NCBI GenBank assembly: GCA_030599435.1
Contig: JAUVNZ010000104.1
Span: forward strand, 1-6,075
Source of the DNA: Gammaproteobacteria bacterium
GTDB taxonomy: Bacteria; Pseudomonadota; Gammaproteobacteria; SZUA-152
Direction of reading: 5' to 3'
DNA length: 6,075 bases
The notes under the pieces are model-generated. The model did no database searches. It saw nothing but the letters and a program-made list of their open reading frames with translations, and was not told the DNA's origin. The position numbers were made by a program, and so were the translations under genes. Below are positions 1 through 4,612 of the stretch, one piece after another; position 1 is the first letter of the stretch, and every line of letters starts with the position of its first letter.

Positions 1-463
1 AACTAAAACGCAAACAGATTACCCAGGCAAAAAACCAAAAAAAATTACACCAGTTCGTGAAGTACAAATGTTGCTAGTGACAAACGATAATGGCGACATC
101 TTATTACAACGACGCCCACCCACTGGTATCTGGGGTGGCTTACTATGCCTGCCAGAAATTCCTCTCAAAACGGATACAAAACAATGGTGTAAAAAAACGA
201 TAGGTTTTACAGTAAATGAAAAACACCGCTGGCCTGTGTTACGTCACACCTTTAGTCATTTCCATTTAGATATTTCCCCGGTACTAGCAACCGTCAAATC
301 ACTTAAAAATTGTGTGATGGAAGAATCTGAATGGGTCTGGTATAACAATGGCCTCAAAGAAAAGCAGACAAAAACTGTAGGTGGTTTACCCGCTCCTGTA
401 ACTAAATTACTCAAACAACACAAAGAGCTTACTGACTTATCACAAAGGAAAAGTAATACCTGA
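1..463 (+). CDS. mutY: A/G-specific adenine DNA glycosylase MutY, C-terminal part (5' end outside window)
   Basis: This is the C-terminal part of MutY, which removes adenine mispaired with 8-oxoguanine during base-excision repair. The frame is open from base 2, so the catalytic HhH and [4Fe-4S] domains lie upstream of the window. What is visible is the linker with a YPGKKPKK segment (about nt 20-43) and then the NUDIX-like domain that recognises 8-oxo[14 protein letters not shown], then [17 protein letters not shown], then [10 protein letters not shown] at nt 245-274. The FSH of that last motif is the family's 8-oxoG-contact loop. The methionine at nt 68 is internal, because the codons upstream of it already read as conserved MutY sequence. 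The stop TGA (461-463) overlaps the yggX ATG by one base, the usual gammaproteobacterial mutY-yggX arrangement, which suggests cotranscription and translational coupling. Identification is firm; only the missing 5' end is uncertain. Confidence 0.95.
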   Translation, partial: TKTQTDYPGKKPKKITPVREVQMLLVTNDNGDILLQRRPPTGIWGGLLCLPEIPLKTDTKQWCKKTIGFTVNEKHRWPVLRHTFSHFHLDISPVLATVKSLKNCVMEESEWVWYNNGLKEKQTKTVGGLPAPVTKLLKQHKELTDLSQRKSNT

Positions 464-735
464 TGGCTAGAATGATACATTGTACAAAACTAGATATAGA
501 AGCCGAAGGGCTTGATCGGCCACCATATCCTGGCGACCTTGGTCAACGCATTTTTGAAAATATTTCTAAAGAGGCATGGCAATCATGGATGCAACATCAA
601 ACCATGCTGATAAATGAGAATCGGCTCTCAGTCATCGACCCGAAAGCACGTGAATTCCTGGAAAACGAAATGGAAAAGTTTTTATTTGGAGACGGAAGTG
701 AAATACCAGAAGGTTTTACACCACCCTCCGAATAA
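463..735 (+). CDS. yggX: Probable Fe(2+)-trafficking protein YggX
   Basis: A 90-residue protein of the YggX family, small cytoplasmic proteins linked to iron handling and protection of Fe-S clusters from oxidative damage. The length matches the family (about 90 aa). Conserved blocks are visible: MARMIHC with Cys7 in the family position, AEG near residues 14-16, [19 protein letters not shown] (about 22-40), then QTMLINE, and a C-terminal EGFTPP. The start at 463 is chosen because Cys7 then lines up with the E. coli protein; the methionine three codons later would shorten the conserved N-terminus. A purine-rich AAAGGAA at 444-450 lies somewhat far upstream, so coupling to mutY translation (TGATG overlap) probably helps initiation. 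Pairing a MutY that deals with oxidised guanine with an iron-protection protein is a long-known linkage. Confidence 0.96.
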   Translation: MARMIHCTKLDIEAEGLDRPPYPGDLGQRIFENISKEAWQSWMQHQTMLINENRLSVIDPKAREFLENEMEKFLFGDGSEIPEGFTPPSE

Positions 736-757
736 ACTATCTAGCCTATGCCCAAAT

Positions 758-790
758 AAAGATTGCTGCGAAAATTTTTAGGCAATCTTT
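758..790. terminator. Dyad between yggX and the PilZ gene, possible bidirectional terminator
   Basis: AAAGATTGC (758-766) and GCAATCTTT (782-790) form a 9-bp perfect inverted repeat with a 15-base AT-rich loop. On the plus strand it is followed by TTGTG, and on the minus strand by TATTTG, so both T tracts are short. It sits where mutY-yggX (plus) and the PilZ gene (minus) converge, and its right arm lies inside the last codons of the PilZ gene. Position and symmetry favour a shared terminator, but the low-GC stem and long loop make it a weak one. Confidence 0.45.
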
Positions 791-1188
791 TGTGTTAGAA
801 CCGTTGCAGTAACATTATTTTCGTGCCAACGATTACGTGCACGCGCATGCGTACCGACTTTTGCTTCAAATAAGAACCGTTTAAATTCCTGATGTTTTGA
901 TAACTTCGTTGGGTAAAACTCAAACCCAATAGCTGTCGGAGTTTTCCAAAGAACTTTTGCGTCCATTTCCAGCTGTTTTAGACCTGAGCGGCATGAAGCC
1001 TTAAGTAATAATTTTAACCTTGCACCCTTGCGAAGTTTTAATCCGCGATTACGAATCATGGTGCCGCCAAAACCGATATTGCGGGTCCGGCACTTAAACA
1101 TGGGCTCTTTATCGCCTGATTTACGATAAACTTCCATGTGTAGCGACAACGTGTGCCGATCTTGAGTTCTAACCTGTAAATCCGACAT
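778..1188 (-). CDS. Small PilZ-domain protein (putative c-di-GMP receptor)
   Basis: A protein of 136 residues consisting of essentially one PilZ domain, the family that binds the second messenger cyclic di-GMP. The N-terminal arginine motif RTQDR (RxxxR, residues 7-11) is intact, followed by beta strands and then NIGFGG at 37-42. The family consensus at the second motif is (D/N)xSxxG, so the serine is replaced by glycine here, while the first Asn and last Gly are kept. A later WKTPTAIGFEF segment fits the end of the beta barrel, followed by a basic C-terminal helix. I start at the ATG at 1186-1188 because GGGAG lies 7 bases upstream; the in-frame ATG at 1207-1209 (7 codons longer) has no ribosome site. 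The gene lies 134 bases downstream of the radical SAM gene on the same strand and may share its transcript. The effector or pathway it controls cannot be told from the sequence. Confidence 0.82.
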   Translation of the reverse strand: MSDLQVRTQDRHTLSLHMEVYRKSGDKEPMFKCRTRNIGFGGTMIRNRGLKLRKGARLKLLLKASCRSGLKQLEMDAKVLWKTPTAIGFEFYPTKLSKHQEFKRFLFEAKVGTHARARNRWHENNVTATVLTQKIA

Positions 1189-1322
1189 ATCCCTACTCCC
1201 TCTGTACATAAAGTGCGGTACAAAATTTCTCTATATATGAGGATATCGGCTATCTGAAAAATTGCTTTAATTGATTGATTTAAATGCTAATTTTGGCTTT
1301 ATTTACCTTATTTTGCATAAAT

Positions 1323-2384
1323 TCAGGATTCATATTTTTTCAACAATATACCTTCATCGCCACAACAGCTTGCCTCACATTTTTTTATTTTGTGAATAGA
1401 TTCTGGGTCATTGTCCAGGTAAGCCTCTACAGGCAGGTTTGCTTCTGCACAATCACAGCCTTTGTCGTCATACAAATAAACATTTTGTAATCCAGCCCGC
1501 CGCCCAATCTCAGCAGCTTCGTGTAAAACTTCTGTCGGCGTTGCAGGCACATCCGCAAGTTTGTATGCCGGGAAAAATTTGGTGATGTGCCATGGGCTGT
1601 CTACACCAAGAAAATCACGCACCCAGGTGGCGATTTCTGAAAACTCGTTTGCGGTATCATTTTTGCCTGGAATAATATTAGTACGCACCTCAACATGCAT
1701 GCCAAGGTCTTTTGCTTTTTTTATACTACCTAGCACCTGCTCTACTTTCGCAACCGGGCAAATGTCCTTATAAAATTCATCACGCATACTTTTAATATCT
1801 GAACACAGCACATCAACATGAGGTGCCATAATTTCAAGTGCTTCATCAGTGACAAAACTGTTTGAAACGTAAACCGTATATAAACCAGCCTTGCGGGCCA
1901 AAAGTGAAACATCAATTATATACTCAAGCCACACTGCCGGCTCAGAGTAAGTAAATGCAATGCCGTGCACGCCGTGAGACAAAGCAGCTTCTATGAGTTG
2001 TTCTGGTGATACAAAAGCCGCAGTGGATTCACCCTTAGCCAGTTCATCTAATGCTGACACTCCCCAGGAAATTTCCAGATTGTGGCAACCTCCACAGCGA
2101 AAATTACAACCATAACTACCCACTGACATTACCTGGGTTCCCGGTCGATAATGTTTAACAGGTTTGTCTTCAATGGGGCCAATATCGATAGCGGAGAGAA
2201 TCCCGTAGGACAAATTATAAAGCTTGCCATGGCGATTAACATGGGCCTGGCAGAAACCTCGCTGACCATGTGTCAATTTGCAACGCCACAGACACAAATT
2301 GCACTGGGTGGTGCCATTGCTGTGCACCTCCTGCAACCGGGTTTCTATTAACTGATACTGGTCTGGAGCTTCTGTACGTGACAT
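1323..2384 (-). CDS. Radical SAM enzyme of the AmrS (AmmeMemoRadiSam system) / COG1180 family
   Basis: A 353-residue radical SAM protein. The N-terminal Cys motif CNLCLWRCKLTHGQRGFC (C28, C31, C35, C45) is followed by GKLYNLSYG and GPIEDKPVKHYRPG, both hallmarks of the AmrS family. Next comes the cluster-binding CNFRCGGC (C93, C97, C100, a CX3CX2C that ligates the [4Fe-4S] cluster cleaving S-adenosylmethionine), and then the barrel with AFTYSEPAVW and the WHITKFFPAYKLADVPATP block. It is related to pyruvate-formate-lyase activases but is not one: no glycyl-radical partner is nearby. The C-terminus is odd: after VYLYDDKG it carries CDC (C310, C312) and CEASCCG (C336, C340, C341), where ordinary AmrS proteins end with a short CPxCG knuckle. 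No AMMECR1 or Memo partner gene is in the window. The start is supported by AGGTGA at 2394-2399, 9 bases before the ATG. Substrate and reaction are unknown. Confidence 0.88.
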   Translation of the reverse strand: MSRTEAPDQYQLIETRLQEVHSNGTTQCNLCLWRCKLTHGQRGFCQAHVNRHGKLYNLSYGILSAIDIGPIEDKPVKHYRPGTQVMSVGSYGCNFRCGGCHNLEISWGVSALDELAKGESTAAFVSPEQLIEAALSHGVHGIAFTYSEPAVWLEYIIDVSLLARKAGLYTVYVSNSFVTDEALEIMAPHVDVLCSDIKSMRDEFYKDICPVAKVEQVLGSIKKAKDLGMHVEVRTNIIPGKNDTANEFSEIATWVRDFLGVDSPWHITKFFPAYKLADVPATPTEVLHEAAEIGRRAGLQNVYLYDDKGCDCAEANLPVEAYLDNDPESIHKIKKCEASCCGDEGILLKKYES

Positions 2385-2393
2385 GAACTGGCA

Positions 2394-2429
2394 TCACCTG
2401 ATGAAATATGGGAAATCCTACTAATTATA
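2394..2429 (-). promoter_or_regulatory. Putative promoter -10 box and ribosome site of the radical SAM gene
   Basis: On the minus strand a perfect TATAAT lies at 2429-2424, about 40 bases before the start codon, and AGGTGA at 2399-2394 is a good Shine-Dalgarno sequence 9 bases before the ATG. I find no convincing -35 hexamer at 16-18 bases, so the promoter may depend on an activator or be weak. It is divergent from the tRNA-Phe promoter, whose -35 box begins about 45 bases away. Confidence 0.4.
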
Positions 2430-2470
2430 TCGGCTTTTATCTCTGGATGCCGGTCATTGTAAAAAGGATC

Positions 2471-2502
2471 GGCTTGACTCTTAGGGAGTCAGCCGCTTTA
2501 AT
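2471..2502 (+). promoter_or_regulatory. Sigma70 promoter of tRNA-Phe, with an inverted repeat over the -35 box
   Basis: TTGACT (2474-2479) and TTTAAT (2497-2502) are spaced by exactly 17 bases, close to the sigma70 consensus. The following GCGTCCC is a GC-rich discriminator, typical of stable-RNA promoters under stringent control, and puts the start near 2509, a few bases before the mature tRNA. GGCTTGACTC (2471-2480) and GAGTCAGCC (2486-2494) are inverted repeats with one unpaired T, so the -35 box lies in one arm of a dyad. Confidence 0.7.
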
Positions 2503-2515
2503 ACGCGTCCCTGAT

Positions 2516-2591
2516 GGCCGGATAGCTCAGTCGGTAGAGCAGTGGATTGAAAATCCTCGTGTCGGTGGTTCGATTCCACCTCCGGCCACCA
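2516..2591 (+). tRNA. tRNA-Phe (GAA anticodon)
   Basis: A complete 76-base tRNA with encoded CCA. The acceptor stem is GGCCGGA (2516-2522) with TCCGGCC (2581-2587), discriminator A2588, CCA 2589-2591. The D stem is GCTC/GAGC with GTCGGTA-type loop bases, and the T stem GGTGG/CCACC (2564-2568, 2576-2580) closes the loop TTCGATT. The anticodon GAA is at 2549-2551 in the loop TTGAAAA, which identifies phenylalanine. In the anticodon stem (2542-2546 with 2554-2558) the second pair is T2543-T2557, a mismatch where most bacterial tRNA-Phe genes have a Watson-Crick pair; the other four pairs are normal. The gene stands alone, with a strong promoter upstream and a terminator about 70 bases downstream. 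No attachment-site repeat or integrase is visible beside it. Confidence 0.97.
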
Positions 2592-2662
2592 TCTATTTAC
2601 TGTTGATCCACTGGGTCATTAACCTGCCTAACTTCTTTTAAATATAATAAAGACTACACATA

Positions 2663-2695
2663 AAAAAGGCGGAGCCATTATGACTCCGCCTTTTT
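2663..2695. terminator. Strong bidirectional rho-independent terminator between tRNA-Phe and PRK
   Basis: GGCGGAG (2668-2674) pairs with CTCCGCC (2684-2690) around a 9-base loop. The stem is flanked by A tracts at 2662-2667 and TTTTT at 2691-2695, so each strand reads as hairpin plus U-tract. It serves the tRNA on the plus strand and the phosphoribulokinase gene on the minus strand, which converge here. Confidence 0.9.
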
Positions 2696-2737
2696 CTGTT
2701 TGATACTTTTTACTGTTTAATACTTTTTATTGTTTAA
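2688..2737. repeat. 17-bp tandem repeat (two good copies and one degenerate copy)
   Basis: TACTTTTTACTGTTTAA (2704-2720) is followed at once by TACTTTTTATTGTTTAA (2721-2737), differing at one base. The preceding CCTTTTTCTGTTTGA (2689-2703) looks like a third, worn copy with one base missing and overlaps the T tract of the terminator. The array lies between the PRK stop codon and the terminator stem; it may have arisen by slippage from the terminator tail. Confidence 0.75.
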
Positions 2738-2746
2738 AAAACCGAT

Positions 2747-3634
2747 TTACGCCTTTTGTTTAGCCTCAGTTAATTGGTGTATGCGGGGCGCCAAAATAAG
2801 TTCCATGGCAAAACCCATTTTCCCACCCGGTACCACAATGGTATTAGGCCGCGACATAAACGCACCATCAATCATATTCAATAAATAAGGGAAATCCGTA
2901 CCCTTGTGATCGCGAAAACGAATCACAATGAAACTTTCGTCAGGGGTTGGAATATCACGCGCAATAAACGGGTTGGAGGTATCCACCGTTGGGACACGCT
3001 GGAAATTGATGTCCGTGCGAGAAAACTGCGGGGTGATGAAGTGAACATAGTCGTCCATGCGCCGTAAAATGGTATCAACAATCGCCTCGGCGGAATAACC
3101 ACGTTGGGCATTGTCACGATGAATTTTCTGGATCCATTCGAGGTTAACGATCGGCACTACACCCACCAGCAGATCGACAAATTCCGCCACATTTACATCG
3201 CCGTTTACTACCCCACCATGCAAACCTTCGTAGAACAGCACATCTGTTTCATAGTCGATTTCATCCCAGGGTGTAAACTGGCCTGGGGTAAGCTCCGTAC
3301 CCAAACGTGCATTATGCTCTGCCGCTTCTTCATCACTATGCAAGTAATAACGACGACGACATTTACCGGTATCACCATAAGTCTTAAAAGTATCCGCAAT
3401 TAAATCAAAGTGGTTGGCTTCAGGGCCAAAATGGCTCAACTGTTTGCCTTTTTCAGCAAATTCATTAATTGCGTCTTTCATCGCCGCGCGATCAAAACAA
3501 TGGTAGCTGTCTCCCTCGACAACTAATGGATTGATATTTTCGCGGCGGAAAATATGCTCAAAGGCATTTTTAACCGTTGTGGTGCCTGCACCGGAAGAAC
3601 CGGTAACAGCAATAACGGGATGCTTTACGGACAT
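2747..3634 (-). CDS. Phosphoribulokinase (class I, CbbP/PrkB-like)
   Basis: A 295-residue kinase that phosphorylates ribulose-5-phosphate to ribulose-1,5-bisphosphate with ATP; bacterial class I enzymes are about 290 aa, so it is full length. The P-loop GSSGAGTTT is at 12-20. EGDSYHCFDR (40-49) supplies Asp42, His45 and Arg49, matching the catalytic base and sugar-phosphate contacts known from the Rhodobacter enzyme. LFYEGLHGG (133-141) is the Walker B region. HRDNAQR (172-178) contains the Arg-Asp and Arg known to be needed for substrate binding, and FQRVPTVDTSNPF follows. GAGGAG at 3641-3646 is a strong ribosome site 6 bases before the ATG. No cbb gene is adjacent. It resembles both CbbP of autotrophs (VKNAFEHIFRRE) and E. 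coli PrkB of uncertain role, so I give no symbol. Stand-alone PRK genes occur in gammaproteobacterial autotrophs, which I favour, without proof. Confidence 0.93.
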   Translation of the reverse strand: MSVKHPVIAVTGSSGAGTTTVKNAFEHIFRRENINPLVVEGDSYHCFDRAAMKDAINEFAEKGKQLSHFGPEANHFDLIADTFKTYGDTGKCRRRYYLHSDEEAAEHNARLGTELTPGQFTPWDEIDYETDVLFYEGLHGGVVNGDVNVAEFVDLLVGVVPIVNLEWIQKIHRDNAQRGYSAEAIVDTILRRMDDYVHFITPQFSRTDINFQRVPTVDTSNPFIARDIPTPDESFIVIRFRDHKGTDFPYLLNMIDGAFMSRPNTIVVPGGKMGFAMELILAPRIHQLTEAKQKA

Positions 3635-3812
3635 GCTTTTCTCCTCAAACTTTACTGACTAATTACTTTAATTCGTTTGCAACAGCTGGTTTCCGTCATG
3701 CTAACCAGCCCGGCTATTGTTATTTTAGCGTGCCACGAGGTCGAACCGTGCATTTTAGCGGGTTCAGGCGAATCAGGGAAGGACTCAGCAATAAGTTAGC
3801 GAATGGGCCCGC
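3635..3812 (-). promoter_or_regulatory. Upstream region of PRK with repeated ATTTTAGCG motifs and a hairpin
   Basis: This 178-base gap lies between nsrR and PRK, both on the minus strand. ATTTTAGCG occurs at 3722-3730 and again at 3752-3760, exactly 30 bases apart, and a shorter TTAGCG lies at 3796-3801, 41 bases further on. Read on the minus strand each long copy contains TAAAAT, five of six matches to a -10 box, but no good -35 box stands at the right distance. Between these and the PRK ribosome site, GCTGGTT (3685-3691) and AACCAGC (3703-3709) form a 7-bp dyad with an 11-base loop, not followed by a T tract on the minus strand. The set-up suggests that PRK has its own, probably regulated, promoter here. 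Confidence 0.45.
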
Positions 3813-4262
3813 TCAATGACGGAGTAATTGATTTAATGGGAATACCTGTGCAGTTACTTCAGATTGCTCAATTGCATCAGCCAGTGAAAAACCGTCAAGT
3901 ACCCCTAAAAACTCTTCGCCCGCTTGTTGTAAGACGGATTTCAGTTTGCAAACCGAGGTCACCACACAATCTTGAGGTGCCCCAGTGAAACATTCCATAA
4001 TATCAAAATTGGGCTCCATTTGGACTACCACATCGCCGATTGAGATTAGCCTGGGTTCACGAGCCAATTTTATGCCCCCGTGTTTGCCTCTCGTAGTCTG
4101 AATAAACCCGGAGCCGGCCAAATGATGGACAACTTTTACCAGATGATTACGGGAAATTTTATAAAAATCAGCAATTTCGGAAATCGTGGCTAGATCCTCT
4201 CTCTGCTGTGTCAGATAGATAAGTACTCGCAAAGCATAATCTGTGTGCAGCGTCAGTTGCAT
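3813..4262 (-). CDS. nsrR: Rrf2-family transcriptional regulator, NsrR type (nitric-oxide sensing)
   Basis: A 149-residue Rrf2-family regulator. The N-terminal winged helix begins MQLTLHTDYALRVLIYL, then ISEIADFYKISRNHLVKVVHHL (about 27-48, recognition helix with the SRNHLVK signature of NsrR) and the wing RGKHGGIKLA (58-67). The Fe-S ligands are all in NsrR positions: C91, C99 and C105, plus Asp8, the fourth ligand known from Streptomyces NsrR. NsrR normally represses NO-detoxification genes and is inactivated when NO attacks its cluster. SRNH and the cysteine spacing argue against IscR. None of the usual targets (hmp, ytfE/dnrN, nor genes) lies in the window. The ATG is preceded by GGAGA (4277-4273), 10 bases upstream. 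A perfect TATAAT about 110 bases upstream lies in an AT-rich palindrome that could be an autoregulatory operator. Confidence 0.88.
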   Translation of the reverse strand: MQLTLHTDYALRVLIYLTQQREDLATISEIADFYKISRNHLVKVVHHLAGSGFIQTTRGKHGGIKLAREPRLISIGDVVVQMEPNFDIMECFTGAPQDCVVTSVCKLKSVLQQAGEEFLGVLDGFSLADAIEQSEVTAQVFPLNQLLRH

Positions 4263-4612
4263 GATTTTTTAATCTCCAGAACCACAACCTAAATGTAACC
4301 CCACAGGGCTTAACAATTCAAATTAAACTGAAATTTTCTACCCCGACTATCCTCATAATCAGAAAATATTATATCTAATATCAACTATATAAGATAAATA
4401 ACGCTGGTTGTGGTTACAGCAGAGGCAGTATCTGGGGTTAATTTATGTGGCAGGGAGATACCGTTAAAGCAGCGGAGTAAAAAACCTGTCCCGCAAGGCT
4501 TTATCCCTGCAAGATAACGCTACAGACCTCTTTCTCACCATCTTCGTCACAACATCTTCGCTATGACGCACCTGAACAAACGCAACCAACAAATACGAAC
4601 TAACCGCACTTG
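4263..4612. other. 350-base gene-free region between smg and nsrR
   Basis: I find no convincing coding region or known RNA here. The left half (4263-4440) holds the nsrR leader, its probable promoter, and four TGKGGTT motifs, two on each strand. The right half (4441-4612) lies downstream of smg. There AAAAAA at 4479-4484 follows a weak hairpin at 4485-4498 when read on the minus strand (CCTTG, loop CGGGA, CAGG, then six T), a possible but poor smg terminator. GCAGGGA (4450-4456) and TCCCTGC (4504-4510) are a 7-bp inverted pair across this stretch. A short direct repeat CATCTTCG lies at 4539-4546 and 4553-4560. Confidence 0.5.
4366..4391 (-). promoter_or_regulatory. Putative nsrR promoter with palindrome over the -10 box
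   Basis: On the minus strand TATAAT (4373-4368) is a perfect -10 box; upstream at an 18-base spacing TTATCT is only a poor -35 box. The -10 box is embedded in a 16-base near-perfect palindrome at 4366-4381 (ATATTA, four central bases, TAATAT). A repressor on that palindrome would block the promoter, as expected for an autoregulated nsrR. The implied leader is about 100 bases. Confidence 0.45.

Noticed and set aside
1284..1490. Plus-strand hydrophobic open frame of 68 codons
   Set aside because: It overlaps the conserved C-terminus of the radical SAM gene on the other strand; its hydrophobic look comes from AT-rich intergenic sequence, and no ribosome site precedes it.
2408..2641. Plus-strand open frame of 77 codons
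   Set aside because: It runs straight through the tRNA-Phe gene and its promoter and has no ribosome site; not a gene.
2560..2660. tRNA-Phe 3' end as an integration site
   Set aside because: No second copy of the tRNA 3' end and no integrase or foreign genes are present; PRK follows directly after the terminator.
3104..3403. Plus-strand open frame of 99 codons antisense to phosphoribulokinase
   Set aside because: It is the complement of a clearly conserved coding region and resembles no family I know.
3716..3737. Possible sigma54 promoter for PRK (TGGCACG on the minus strand)
   Set aside because: The -24 half matches, but the required GC at the -12 element is absent (AATAA instead of TTGC).
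4539..4568. CATCTTCG direct repeat and CGTCA/TGACG inverted repeat downstream of smg
   Set aside because: Very short, two copies only, and expected by chance at this length; noted in the gene-free region entry but not given meaning.
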